Assembly: GCA_033852115.1 (NCBI GenBank)
Contig: JAWSVE010000002.1
Span: 310,001-374,000 of the forward strand
Source: JAWSVE01 sp033852115
Lineage (GTDB): Bacteria > Pseudomonadota > Gammaproteobacteria > Pseudomonadales > Cellvibrionaceae
DNA length: 64,000 nt
Direction: 5' to 3'
The position numbers and the translations under genes are program-made. This document shows positions 8,548 to 17,188 of the stretch, in pieces (position 1 is the stretch's first letter; each line of letters begins with the position of its first letter). A model generated the notes under the pieces. That model ran no database searches. It saw only the letters and a list, made by a program, of their open reading frames with translations, and was not told where the DNA came from.

Positions 8548-9321
8548 GTGGCTCTAGCAAAACGCATTATACCCTGCCTAGATGTTGATAACGGGCGAGT
8601 GGTGAAGGGAGTAAAGTTTCTCGATATCCGTGATGCCGGTGATCCAGTTGAGGTCGCAAAGCGTTACAACGAGGAAGGTGCTGACGAAGTTGTGTTTCTC
8701 GATATCACGGCGAGCCATGAAGACCGCGATACCATGGTGCATGTTGTAGAGCGGATGGCAGAGGAAGTATTTATTCCATTAACCGTCGGTGGTGGTATTC
8801 GCACGATCGAAGATATTCGCCGCATGCTCAATGCGGGCGCCGATAAGGTCAGTATTAATTCTGCTGCGGTCCATAACCCCGAGTTCGTTCGTGAAGCGTC
8901 TCAGCGTTTCGGGGCGCAGTGTATTGTTGTGGCAATTGATGCCAAATGCGTGAGTGGCGAAGGTGAAACACCTCGTTGGGAAATCTTTACGCACGGGGGC
9001 CGAAAGCCGACGGGCATTGATGTGGTTCAGTGGGCGAAAAAAATGGCCGCCTACGGCGCAGGTGAAATTTTATTAACGAGTATGGATCGTGATGGCACCA
9101 AAGACGGATTCGATTTGCCATTAACACGCGCGGTCAGTGAAGCGGTTGATATTCCAGTGATCGCTTCAGGTGGCGTTGGCAATGTGCAACATTTAGCAGA
9201 TGGCATTTTAGAAGGTAAAGCCAATGCTGTCTTAGCGGCGAGCATTTTCCACTTTCGTGAAGTGGCAATCGAAGAAGCAAAGCAGCACTTGCAAGCGCAA
9301 GGTATAGAGATGCGTTTATAG
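8548..9321 (+). CDS. hisF: Imidazole glycerol phosphate synthase subunit HisF
   Basis: A 257-residue cyclase subunit that joins the HisH-derived ammonia to PRFAR, giving imidazole glycerol phosphate and AICAR. Catalytic Asp is in PCLDVDNGRVVKG (residue 12), the second in TSMDRDGTKDGF near 178; IGGG-like and ASGGVGN phosphate loops are present. The frame is open to a GTG at 8515, but GTG 8548 has a strong ribosome site (GCGAGGA, 7 bases away) and gives the standard length. Being cut off from hisA by a reversed gene, it needs its own promoter in 8350-8540. A bidirectional terminator follows at 9349. Confidence 0.95.
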   Translation: MALAKRIIPCLDVDNGRVVKGVKFLDIRDAGDPVEVAKRYNEEGADEVVFLDITASHEDRDTMVHVVERMAEEVFIPLTVGGGIRTIEDIRRMLNAGADKVSINSAAVHNPEFVREASQRFGAQCIVVAIDAKCVSGEGETPRWEIFTHGGRKPTGIDVVQWAKKMAAYGAGEILLTSMDRDGTKDGFDLPLTRAVSEAVDIPVIASGGVGNVQHLADGILEGKANAVLAASIFHFREVAIEEAKQHLQAQGIEMRL

Positions 9322-9348
9322 GCTAGACGCTGAATATCTTGAGACAAT

Positions 9349-9395
9349 AAAAAAAGCCCAGTACTGACAAATGAGAAGAGTACTGGGCTTTTTTT
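9349..9395. terminator. Bidirectional intrinsic terminator after hisF
   Basis: A 17-base perfect inverted repeat (arms 9349-9365 and 9379-9395) has an AGCCCAGTACT core, a 13-base loop, an A run on one side and a T run on the other. It can end hisF transcription on the plus strand and the DUF6316 gene on the minus strand. Confidence 0.9.
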
Positions 9396-9414
9396 GTAAT
9401 GTTGGGAGGCGACG

Positions 9415-9642
9415 TTATGCGGCGTGGCTGCTGTATTGTTGCAAAGTTGCAGAGAAGCTCGGCTCAGCTTCGCACACGTATTCGATAAATTCATTTACGC
9501 CATTGGCTGCATCGTCTAGCGAATCGAAAGGACCGATATCAACACCTTCGCGAGTTGTGTAATACCAGTATTCTTCTCGACAGTAGAAACGATCCGATCT
9601 CTCGGGTACTCGTCCTTGCTCGCCTGTGCGGTTAAATTTCAT
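9415..9642 (-). CDS. Small DUF6316-like protein
   Basis: A 75-residue protein with the pattern RVPERSDRFYCREEYWYYTT followed by REGVDIGPFDSLDDAANGVNEFIEY. I recognise this as the DUF6316 type found in Pseudomonas and Cellvibrionales relatives. Function is unknown; it is probably a single small alpha/beta domain. ATG 9642 is preferred because GAAGGA lies 8 bases ahead; ATG 9651 is possible. It stands alone, with a terminator just downstream and about 280 non-coding bases upstream. Confidence 0.75.
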   Translation of the reverse strand: MKFNRTGEQGRVPERSDRFYCREEYWYYTTREGVDIGPFDSLDDAANGVNEFIEYVCEAEPSFSATLQQYSSHAA

Positions 9643-9924
9643 AGCTAGCATCCTTCAGTGGTTAGACTCCAGATCGACACAATACTTACCGTATGCTTAA
9701 TGGTCGATTAACTATAGTCGCACTCAATCAGTGGGGCGCGATATAAGTGTGTCGGAGTTCACATAATGCAATTTAATTGCTGCTTAGTTGCACCATGACT
9801 TAGCTTTCCAGTGGGCAATAAATTGCCTGCACGAGTAAATCTAGCGCTGTAAGACATAATACTAGCGCTTTTGCTGCTCAATGCCTATACAACTTTTGGC
9901 TGGTATTGCTGCTTTTTTATTCGA

Positions 9925-10842
9925 TTATCGGGTAAAAAAGGGGGATTTATAGTCCTGTGGACCATCAATCGAGGTGTTTGATGGCATATGTATCAATGTC
10001 TGCGGGTTGTCTTCCGCGGATAAAAGGTCAGATACCGGGACTAAACGGACGCCAGATCGCTCCAGTAAAGGGATGGCGGTACGCAATACTTGAATGGTTT
10101 CGGGGTGCGGGTGGGCAATGGCGACGCCTTGGCCATTCCGTTTTGCCATTTGCAGGAAGCGGCCAAATTGGAATGCGATGCTGGCGAGATCGACGTCGTT
10201 GTCGAGGAAATAGTCACGCTGGAGAGTTGGCACGTGTGTTTCGCGAGCCGTTTTCCAGGCGACGCTATGAGGGCTAGTCCTGCTATCGACGAAATAAAGA
10301 TGTTGGTCTTTAAGCGTTTCCATCAGCCAGCGCATGGGCTGCTTCAACTGGGTCAACCTGCTGCCCATGTGGTTGTTGATTCCACGCACGTGAGGGACTG
10401 CTTTGAGATTTTCATGCAGCGTGCGCATGAACATCGCATAAGGCATGTCCTCTGTTAACGCGCCAGCGTCTAGCGGCTTGTCGAGCACATTGCTCATGGG
10501 GACGTGCAGCATAATTTCTTTCCCCTGTTGGTGTCCGGCTCTTGCCAATTTTGCTCCATGGGGGCTGTGAGGGATGATCGCCAGCGTGACTGGGCCCGGT
10601 AAGGCAGCCGCATCGGCTCCCTGACGCCAGCTGTATCCAATGTCGTCAATGATGATGGCAATCTGGACTTGAGACGGGAGGGTTGGTGGTTGCGCCAGGC
10701 GCTTTTGTGTCAGTGGAGGGGGTAGTGTGCCGTTAGCGCTGACCGTGACGGCAACACCAAAGATCATCAAGGCGCAGAGGATGAAACTCACAAGCGCTTT
10801 CTTCGGGCAAAGGCTGAAGCTATCCCAGTCAGTTAATCGCAT
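9925..10842 (-). CDS. Divergent polysaccharide deacetylase family protein (YibQ-like)
   Basis: A 305-residue exported protein with a hydrophobic N-terminal signal (about 14-38). The core matches the divergent polysaccharide deacetylase family: IAIIIDDIGYSW, LAIIPHSPHG, IMLHVPMS, GINNHMGSRLTQL and YFVDSRTS. These correspond to the NodB-like metal and catalytic motifs in altered form. It ends the minus-strand group gpmI-envC-ctpA-yibQ, and the E. coli order gpmI-envC-yibQ supports the identity. A periplasmic role in envelope or peptidoglycan upkeep is inferred; its substrate is not known. Confidence 0.88.
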   Translation of the reverse strand: MRLTDWDSFSLCPKKALVSFILCALMIFGVAVTVSANGTLPPPLTQKRLAQPPTLPSQVQIAIIIDDIGYSWRQGADAAALPGPVTLAIIPHSPHGAKLARAGHQQGKEIMLHVPMSNVLDKPLDAGALTEDMPYAMFMRTLHENLKAVPHVRGINNHMGSRLTQLKQPMRWLMETLKDQHLYFVDSRTSPHSVAWKTARETHVPTLQRDYFLDNDVDLASIAFQFGRFLQMAKRNGQGVAIAHPHPETIQVLRTAIPLLERSGVRLVPVSDLLSAEDNPQTLIHMPSNTSIDGPQDYKSPFFTR

Positions 10843-10890
10843 TCACCCCCCCCTTTGTGAACTTGATCAATGTGTCGTTTTACAGCGTCT

Positions 10891-12282
10891 TTAGATATCT
10901 TTCTGCGCCATTTTTGTCACTGCTTTGGGGCCATGCTTACCGAACACATGAATACCTTTTAAAAGGTTCAATGCTTCAGAGAGTTGGTTATCTCGCTCGG
11001 CTAGGTTATCACTCGAGGCTGCGCGCTGTTCACGTTCGTTTGAGCCATTGTCGTTGCCGCCATTACCATTGCCGAGATGGTTGTTGAGGTCTGCCTCGGT
11101 AGTGCGCAATTGCGGTTTGATGGTGGTTACCCTAGCGCGCTCGACGTTGATATCTGGCGTGATGCCTTGCGCCTGAATCGAGCGGCCGTTGGGTGTAAAG
11201 TAGAGAGCCGTGGTCATTTTGATGGCGCGATCATCACTGATGGGAATCACGGTTTGCACAGAGCCTTTACCAAAGCTTTGTGTCCCGACAATGATTGCTC
11301 GTCCGTGATCTTGCAAAGCGCCGGCAACAATTTCTGATGCTGAAGCCGATCCATCATTTACCAGGACCACCATGGGCAATCCGTCGAGAATATCACCAGG
11401 GTTTGCACTGTAACTCAGATTGCCATCGGTCAGACGGCCTTCGGTGTAGACCACAGTGCCTTCGTCTAAGAACGCATCAGCTACTTCGACTGAGGCTTGC
11501 AAAACGCCACCAGGGTTGTTGCGGAGGTCGAGAATAATGCCGCGTAAATCGTCGCTTTCGGACTTCAGCTTTTCCACAGCCGACACTACTTCCGAGCCGG
11601 TATGTAGTTGAAACTGTGCGATGCGCAGGTAGCCATAATTGGGTTCTACCATCCGCGAGCGTACGCTGGTGACCTTGATGGTGTCGCGTACCAGGGTTAA
11701 TTCAAAAGGTTGATCAATGCCATCTCTCACCACGGTGATACGAATTTCACTGCCGATTGGGCCGCGCATATTGTCGACGGCTTCTGAGATCGACATTCCT
11801 TTTACGGGTTTTTCATCGAGCTTAATGATGAGGTCGCCGGCCTCGACACCCGCGCGTGCGGCGGGCGTATCGTCAATGGGTGAGATAACTTTGACGAAGC
11901 CATTTTCCATACCGACTTCAATACCTAGTCCGCCAAATTCACCGGTGGTATTCACCTGAAGGTCTTCAAACGAGCTTGAGTCTAAGTAGGCGGAGTGAGG
12001 GTCTAGCTCAGTGAGCATGCCTTTGATTGCATATTCGAGCAGTGCACTGTCGGTGACATCTTCAACGTAGCCAGTGCGAATATGGTTGAATACTTTTGCG
12101 AAGGTGCGTAAGTCATCCAGCGGAAGCATTGGCTGCTGAATCTCTTTTAGCGCCTCTGGTTGTGACGGCGTATCGGTTTCGGCCCAGCTTGTACCGGTCA
12201 GGCAGAGGATACTGGCCATCAAAGCCGTAATGCTTGTCGCAGCAGATTTAAGGTGTTGTTGACGAAAGCCCAAGGGCAACAT
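10891..12282 (-). CDS. ctpA: Carboxy-terminal processing protease, S41 family (CtpA-like)
   Basis: A 463-residue periplasmic serine protease with an N-terminal signal peptide ending near TGTSWAE. A PDZ domain spans about 100-190 (FGGLGIEVGMENG, DLIIKLDEKPV). The S41 catalytic Ser lies in NDGSASASEIVAGAL near 314 and the Lys in QSFGKGSVQT near 338. The C-terminal tail is rich in Asn, Gly and Asp (NNHLGNGNGGNDNGSN), likely flexible. ATG 12282 is preferred because AGGAG precedes it; the frame is open upstream. It lies between envC and the deacetylase and probably trims envelope proteins. Confidence 0.93.
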   Translation of the reverse strand: MLPLGFRQQHLKSAATSITALMASILCLTGTSWAETDTPSQPEALKEIQQPMLPLDDLRTFAKVFNHIRTGYVEDVTDSALLEYAIKGMLTELDPHSAYLDSSSFEDLQVNTTGEFGGLGIEVGMENGFVKVISPIDDTPAARAGVEAGDLIIKLDEKPVKGMSISEAVDNMRGPIGSEIRITVVRDGIDQPFELTLVRDTIKVTSVRSRMVEPNYGYLRIAQFQLHTGSEVVSAVEKLKSESDDLRGIILDLRNNPGGVLQASVEVADAFLDEGTVVYTEGRLTDGNLSYSANPGDILDGLPMVVLVNDGSASASEIVAGALQDHGRAIIVGTQSFGKGSVQTVIPISDDRAIKMTTALYFTPNGRSIQAQGITPDINVERARVTTIKPQLRTTEADLNNHLGNGNGGNDNGSNEREQRAASSDNLAERDNQLSEALNLLKGIHVFGKHGPKAVTKMAQKDI

Positions 12283-12468
12283 GTTGATCTCCTGTCGAGC
12301 CGAGAAACGGCTGGGCTCGAAATTTATCATCTCGCGAATACGTGATTATGGGGGCGCGAGTTACCAATACCTAGTGTAGACCCAACATGGGGTCTTAAAT
12401 TCAGCGAATTAACCCAAATCTAATGGATAAAAACGCGTTTGTAACGACTTAATCCCCAGAAAGCGGCT

Positions 12469-13629
12469 TCATCCGCACCAGCGGCTTGGGTTGGTGGGTT
12501 GGCCTTTTTGGCGGATTTCAAAGTATAGGCCTGCTTGTTTTTGCCCCCCACTGCGGCCTACCTGGGCAATGACTTCACCAGCGGTTACCCAGCTGCCAAC
12601 ACGCTTATTCAGTGATTGATTGTGTGCGTAGAGGCTCATATAACCTTCGCCGTGATCAACAATAATGAGCAAACCCTGACCGCGAAGGTAGTCGGCGAAT
12701 ACGACTCGGCCGTGGTGAATCGCTTTAACAGGAGTTCCTTCTTTGGCGCTGATGACGACGCCATCCCATTTGAGCTTGCCCGCGACCCGGTAGCTGCCAA
12801 ATTTGTGGCTGAGATTGCCCTTTGCTGGCCAGGGCAACTTTCCTTTGAGTTTGGTGAAGGGTGTGGTGTCGCTGGCAAATGGTCGGTAGCTGACCGTGTC
12901 GGATCCAGTGACGCTTTGTAGGCGACTTAATACACGCTCGATAGCGGCCTGGTCTTGGCTGGCTTTGCGGAGTTCTTCGTCTTTAGTTTTGATGGTTGCA
13001 TCTAGTCGCGCTAGCGTCTCTTGCCGCTGTTGTTGTGCCGACGTGAGGTCTTTGTAGCGATCCTGTAATGCTTGGCGGTTACGTTTTAGGTGTGCGGTTT
13101 TTGTGTGGATGGCAGGCTCGACACGGTTAAGTTCATCAACCGTTGCCGCATAGTGTGCGAGCTTTTCGGTGCGCGCACGGAGTACGTAGTCGTAGTACTT
13201 CACCATGCGCGATATCGCTTGAGGGTCATCCTGATTGAGGAGGAGCTTCAAGTTGCTTTGTTTGCCCAGCCGGTACGAAGTGCGTACCTGCTGGGCTATG
13301 TGCTTCTTTTGGGAGGATTGCTCGCTTGCGAGTTGTTGACGCTGTTGCTGCAATTGAATCAGCGCTTGGCCTTCTGCTTCCAGGTCAGCTTTGATTTCAT
13401 CAATTTTGTCGAGCAGCTCGTTGACGCGGGTCTCATTCGACTCGAGTTGGTCGAGCAATTTACCGCGTGAATCTTTAACAGTGGATAATTCGTCTTCAAG
13501 CTCTTTAATGGTACTTTGCAAGGCTTCAAGTTTGGCTTGGTACTCCGCTTCAGATGCGTCTTGCGCGAAGCTGGGGAGAGCCCAACCAACGCTGCAAACC
13601 ACAAGCGCACTGGCCAGTATTTTTTTCAC
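12469..13629 (-). CDS. envC: Murein hydrolase activator EnvC
   Basis: A 386-residue periplasmic protein: signal peptide (1-22, ending LPSFAQ), a long coiled coil (about 25-250) and a C-terminal LytM/M23 domain (about 270-386). The LytM metal site is degenerate, with KWDGVV in place of the usual HxGxD, as in EnvC proteins that activate amidases instead of cutting murein. In E. coli EnvC recruits AmiA and AmiB at the septum under FtsEX control; the same is inferred here. It sits downstream of gpmI, separated by that gene's terminator, and upstream of ctpA. Confidence 0.92.
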   Translation of the reverse strand: MKKILASALVVCSVGWALPSFAQDASEAEYQAKLEALQSTIKELEDELSTVKDSRGKLLDQLESNETRVNELLDKIDEIKADLEAEGQALIQLQQQRQQLASEQSSQKKHIAQQVRTSYRLGKQSNLKLLLNQDDPQAISRMVKYYDYVLRARTEKLAHYAATVDELNRVEPAIHTKTAHLKRNRQALQDRYKDLTSAQQQRQETLARLDATIKTKDEELRKASQDQAAIERVLSRLQSVTGSDTVSYRPFASDTTPFTKLKGKLPWPAKGNLSHKFGSYRVAGKLKWDGVVISAKEGTPVKAIHHGRVVFADYLRGQGLLIIVDHGEGYMSLYAHNQSLNKRVGSWVTAGEVIAQVGRSGGQKQAGLYFEIRQKGQPTNPSRWCG

Positions 13630-13720
13630 GATGCGTTCCTTTTTATAGGTTGGCTTTTGGGGTGGCTTTTGCTTAGCCGCTCAAGCCATTTCTTGGTTAC
13701 ACTTATTGCAAGTGATCGTT

Positions 13721-13753
13721 TTAAAAAAGCCCGCCACGTTATGAAGCGGGCTT
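13721..13753 (-). terminator. Intrinsic terminator of gpmI
   Basis: An 8-base stem (AAGCCCGC, 13727-13734, paired with 13746-13753) and an 11-base loop are followed on the minus strand by a T run. It lies just after the gpmI stop codon, so envC should have its own promoter between here and 13629. Confidence 0.85.
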
Positions 13754-13761
13754 ACCTAAAT

Positions 13762-15291
13762 CTATAGGTTTACCAGAATTTTTCCAGTCATTTCCTTCGG
13801 TTGTGCCAAGCCCATCATTGCCAACATGGTTGGGGCAACATCGGCGAGGCTGCCTTCGCCATTGAAAGATAGGTCGCGACCGCCGACGTAGACTAACGGA
13901 ACGGGTAAAGTGGTGTGCTGCGTCATAGGTTGCCCTGTGGCGTCGTCGAACATTTCCTCTACGTTACCGTGGTCGGCTGTTATGAGTAGTTCACCGCCAA
14001 CGTTGTCACTCGCGGCGATGACTTTTGCTAAGCATTCGTCGACGACTTCAACCGCTTTTACCGCCGCGTCGAAATCGCCGGTATGGCCAACCTGGTCGCA
14101 GTTGGCGTAGTTACAGACGATGGTGTCGTACTTGCCGGATTCGATGGCGGCCACCAGTTTGTCGGTCACCTCGTAAGCACTCATCTCGGGTTTTAGATCG
14201 TAGGTGGCGACTTGGGGAGAGGGGATTAGCTCGCGATCTTCACCGCCGTACAAGTCTTCTTGGCCGCCGCTGAAAAAGAAGGTTACGTGTGCGTACTTTT
14301 CCGTTTCAGCGATACGTAATTGTGTTTTCCCCTGTTTTGCCAAGTAATCGCCCATGGAGTTTTCTAGGCTTTGTGGCGGAAAAGCAATCGGTGCATCTAG
14401 GTCGCTGCTGTACTCTGTTGTCTGCACAAAAGCGGCAATGGCAGGCTTACGAGCGGGGAACTGATCAAAATCAGCATTGACGAAAACCTGCGAAATCTGG
14501 CGCGCGCGGTCGGGGCGGAAATTCATAAATATGACTGAATCACCGTCGTTAATGGTTACTTTATCGCCGATCACGGTAGGTTTAACAAACTCATCATTCT
14601 CATCGCGTTGGTAAGCCGCAGCTAAGCCTTCAACAGCGCTATTGGCCTGATATTCAGCCTTACCGTCGACCATCACGTCGTAGGCGGCTTGTACTCGATC
14701 CCAGCGGTTATCGCGATCAAGTGCGTAGAAGCGGCCCACGATGGTGGCGACCCTGCCAACACCTACCTCTTTAAACACAGCATCGGCTTTTGCTAGTGAG
14801 GGTTCAGCGCTGCGGGGTGGCATGTCGCGACCGTCGAGTGACGCATGCAGATAAATTTCTTTAGCACCGCGAGATGCGGCGAGCTTAATCATCGCGAAGA
14901 TGTGTTCCTCATGACTGTGAACGCCACCGGGAGACAGTAAGCCCATGATATGCACGGCTTTGCCTGCGTTAACCGCCTTGTCAATGGCCTCCAAGTAGAC
15001 AGGGTTTGTATTGAAACTGCCGTCTTCAATGGCTTTATTGATGCGGGTGTAATTTTGGTAAACCACACGGCCAGCTCCCAGTGTCATGTGCCCCACCTCG
15101 GAGTTACCCATTTGCCCCTCAGGTAAGCCAACTGCCATGCCAGAGGTGTGGATGAGTGTATGTGGCTTATTCGCCCACAGTGCGTCCCAAGTGGGGGTGT
15201 TTGCCGTCATGATGGCATTGTATTTGGGGGCCGGAGAATAGCCAAAACCGTCTAAAACGATTAACAACAATGGCTTTTTCTGATCGCTCAT
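13762..15291 (-). CDS. gpmI: 2,3-bisphosphoglycerate-independent phosphoglycerate mutase
   Basis: A 509-residue manganese-dependent mutase that interconverts 3- and 2-phosphoglycerate. The N-terminal LLLIVLDGFGYSP provides the first metal Asp; the phosphorylated Ser is in MGNSEVGHMTLG; the C-terminal metal site is seen in ITADHGNVEEM. ATG 15291 gives the family's N-terminus, although the frame stays open to 15402 and the ribosome site is weak. It heads the minus-strand envelope group, as in E. coli. Confidence 0.96.
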   Translation of the reverse strand: MSDQKKPLLLIVLDGFGYSPAPKYNAIMTANTPTWDALWANKPHTLIHTSGMAVGLPEGQMGNSEVGHMTLGAGRVVYQNYTRINKAIEDGSFNTNPVYLEAIDKAVNAGKAVHIMGLLSPGGVHSHEEHIFAMIKLAASRGAKEIYLHASLDGRDMPPRSAEPSLAKADAVFKEVGVGRVATIVGRFYALDRDNRWDRVQAAYDVMVDGKAEYQANSAVEGLAAAYQRDENDEFVKPTVIGDKVTINDGDSVIFMNFRPDRARQISQVFVNADFDQFPARKPAIAAFVQTTEYSSDLDAPIAFPPQSLENSMGDYLAKQGKTQLRIAETEKYAHVTFFFSGGQEDLYGGEDRELIPSPQVATYDLKPEMSAYEVTDKLVAAIESGKYDTIVCNYANCDQVGHTGDFDAAVKAVEVVDECLAKVIAASDNVGGELLITADHGNVEEMFDDATGQPMTQHTTLPVPLVYVGGRDLSFNGEGSLADVAPTMLAMMGLAQPKEMTGKILVNL

Positions 15292-15586
15292 AAGGGGGTC
15301 TCGTATTCCGTACAGAGGGCTAAGGGGTTGCTTGGGCTCCTCCATAGAGAGTATCTGTCGAGACAGCGCATTTCTGGAGACCAAGAAGTCTAGACCCACC
15401 ATTCTACTGGGTTAACGCCACGAACTCTATTCACTCACGCTATTGGTGTGATAGCCGGAAGCCTGGGCAGGACAGGACCGTCTGGGCCGCGAAATTGCTA
15501 GATTGATAGTGTATACTCCTGGCCCGCTCAGGTGCTCATGGCCTGGGTTTGGCACCTTACCAAGAGGTAGCCCCAGAGAGAGGAAT

Positions 15587-15619
15587 ATGAGTAACCGTGG
15601 ACTTTTTTATTTTTATTAG
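15587..15619 (+). other. Possible 10-codon leader frame overlapping yibN start
   Basis: An ATG at 15587 with a good ribosome site (AGAGAGGAAT) opens a 10-residue frame, MSNRGLFYFY, that ends at 15619. It overlaps, out of frame, the GTG start of the yibN-like gene at 15597. Termination here would place a ribosome within reach of the GTG. It may be a translational coupler or chance; nothing else supports a product. Confidence 0.3.
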
Positions 15620-16004
15620 TGAGCAATACATTTTAGTTGGTGTGCTGCTCGCGTTAATTTACACCTTCGTTTGGAACGAAAAGCGTCGTGGCGGTAAAAC
15701 CGTAAGCACCCACGAGTTAACGCGCATGATGAATAACGACGAAGCCATACTCGTTGATGTGCGTGACCCGTCTGACTACAAAACCGGCCATATTGTGAAT
15801 GCACTGAATATCCCCTTCAATAAAATCAATGACCGCTGGCAAGAGTTGGAACCCCACAAAGCGAAGACCATAATCTTGGTGGACAAAATGGGCCAGCACA
15901 CCGGTGGTGTTGGCAATACCTTGCGTGGTAAAGATTTCCAAGTGAATCGATTGAGTGGCGGTATGTCCGAATGGGAGGCTCAGAACCTTCCAGTGGTTAA
16001 GTAA
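15597..16004 (+). CDS. yibN: YibN-like membrane-anchored rhodanese
   Basis: A 135-residue protein with one N-terminal membrane segment (about 8-26, ILVGVLLALIYTFVW) and a cytoplasmic rhodanese domain (about 40-133: AILVDVRDPSDYKTGHI, then LSGGMSEWEAQNLPVV). The loop that normally carries the catalytic Cys reads VDKMGQHTGG and has no Cys, so sulfur transfer is doubtful. The start is GTG 15597, the only codon that keeps the membrane segment complete. The gene precedes secB, matching the E. coli yibN-grxC-secB order with grxC missing. Confidence 0.88.
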   Translation: MDFFIFISEQYILVGVLLALIYTFVWNEKRRGGKTVSTHELTRMMNNDEAILVDVRDPSDYKTGHIVNALNIPFNKINDRWQELEPHKAKTIILVDKMGQHTGGVGNTLRGKDFQVNRLSGGMSEWEAQNLPVVK

Positions 16005-16053
16005 CTTTTATAACGTACATTATTTAAATTTTAGTTTTTATTTGGAGTAAACA

Positions 16054-16554
16054 ATGGCCGACGAACAGCAACCAACGGCAAACGAAACTGAAGGCCAGGC
16101 TGGCCAGCAATTCGCGCTACAGCGTATTTACATCAAAGATTTATCTTTTGAAGCGCCTATGGGGGTAGAGGCTTTCAGTCAGCAATGGAAGCCACAGGTT
16201 AATCAAGAAATTAACGCGAAAAATGCCAAAGTAGGTGACGATGCTTACGAAGTGGTCTTGAGCCTCACCGTTACCGTTAAGCTTGAGGATAAAGTTGTAT
16301 TTCTAATTGAGTTGCAACAAGCCGGCGTGTTCTTTGTTAAGGGCCTTGAAAACGAGCAATTAGCACAAGTGTTAAGCACCACCTGTTTACAAATTCTTTT
16401 CCCTTATGCACGGGAAACAATCGACAACGTTATCGTAAAAGGGAGTTTCCCTGCGCTCATGTTGCCACCCGTTAACTTCGATGCCTTGTATCTGCAATGG
16501 TTACAGCAGGCAAAAGAAAAAGCCGGTGAGGCTGACAACAAAACAGTTAATTAA
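16054..16554 (+). CDS. secB: Protein-export chaperone SecB
   Basis: A 166-residue chaperone that holds preproteins unfolded and delivers them to SecA. Family marks are FALQRIYIKDLSFEAP, the strand with YEVVLSLTVTVK, FFVKGLENEQLAQVL and SFPALMLPPVNFDALYLQ. The N-terminus is Gln/Glu-rich and the C-terminus acidic, as usual. TTTGGAG precedes ATG 16054 by 6 bases. It follows yibN by 49 bases and is probably co-transcribed with it. Confidence 0.97.
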   Translation: MADEQQPTANETEGQAGQQFALQRIYIKDLSFEAPMGVEAFSQQWKPQVNQEINAKNAKVGDDAYEVVLSLTVTVKLEDKVVFLIELQQAGVFFVKGLENEQLAQVLSTTCLQILFPYARETIDNVIVKGSFPALMLPPVNFDALYLQWLQQAKEKAGEADNKTVN

Positions 16555-16580
16555 TGATTCGTTAACTGCTCCATTTAAAG

Positions 16581-16982
16581 ATGAAAACTGTAGCGAAGTT
16601 TAAACTGCTTTGGTGTTGGCTGGCTTGGCTGCAGTTTGTTTCCCTTCTTTCTCTCATTACCTACCTTTCGTTAAAACCGGACCATGGTGATATTTTTGTC
16701 TCTATCTGGGATAAAGCGCTGCATGTGTTTGGTTGGTTCGTTATTGGCGGGTCGCTCAGTGCTGCCTGGGGCTATCGACGGCACTATCTCACCGCTATCG
16801 TGGCACTGTGGTGTTACTCAGTTTTCATCGAAATAATGCAACAATTGACCGGTCGTCAACTGAGCGGCTTTGATATGTTAGCCAACGCCATTGGGTGCAG
16901 TTTGGCCTGTGGTCTCTTTCTATTACTTAAATCACTATGGCCTAGTTGGTTTTTTCAGTTTCTCACATCTAAGAATAAATAG
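16581..16982 (+). CDS. VanZ-like family membrane protein
   Basis: A 133-residue integral membrane protein with about four hydrophobic segments. The motif WDKALHVFGWFVIGGSLSAAW and the later VFIEIMQQLTGRQLSGFDMLAN are characteristic of the VanZ-like family (first a KxxH, then E...Q...R...D...N). Function of the family is poorly known; some members affect glycopeptide resistance or surface polymers. It starts 26 bases after secB and may be read through from it. No resistance cluster is nearby. Confidence 0.8.
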   Translation: MKTVAKFKLLWCWLAWLQFVSLLSLITYLSLKPDHGDIFVSIWDKALHVFGWFVIGGSLSAAWGYRRHYLTAIVALWCYSVFIEIMQQLTGRQLSGFDMLANAIGCSLACGLFLLLKSLWPSWFFQFLTSKNK

Positions 16983-17188
16983 TTCTAACACTCACAGAAA
17001 TTTCACAAACACCCCGAAAATATAGTGGCAAGTCTCAAGATATAAATGGATGCTATATTCCATTCGTTTTTTGAAAGCAAACTGGTCATAAAAAAACTTG
17101 CTATGTCGTCGATTTAACACAAAGCTTGAGATGTCATTCAGCAATTTTGCGCTGGGCCTGACGCTACGTTGTATCGGTGAGGTGAAAC

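Noticed and set aside
13090..13470. Plus-strand 126-residue frame inside envC
   Set aside because: Antisense to a clear envC; its hydrophobic and Leu-rich make-up follows from the coiled-coil coding of the opposite strand.
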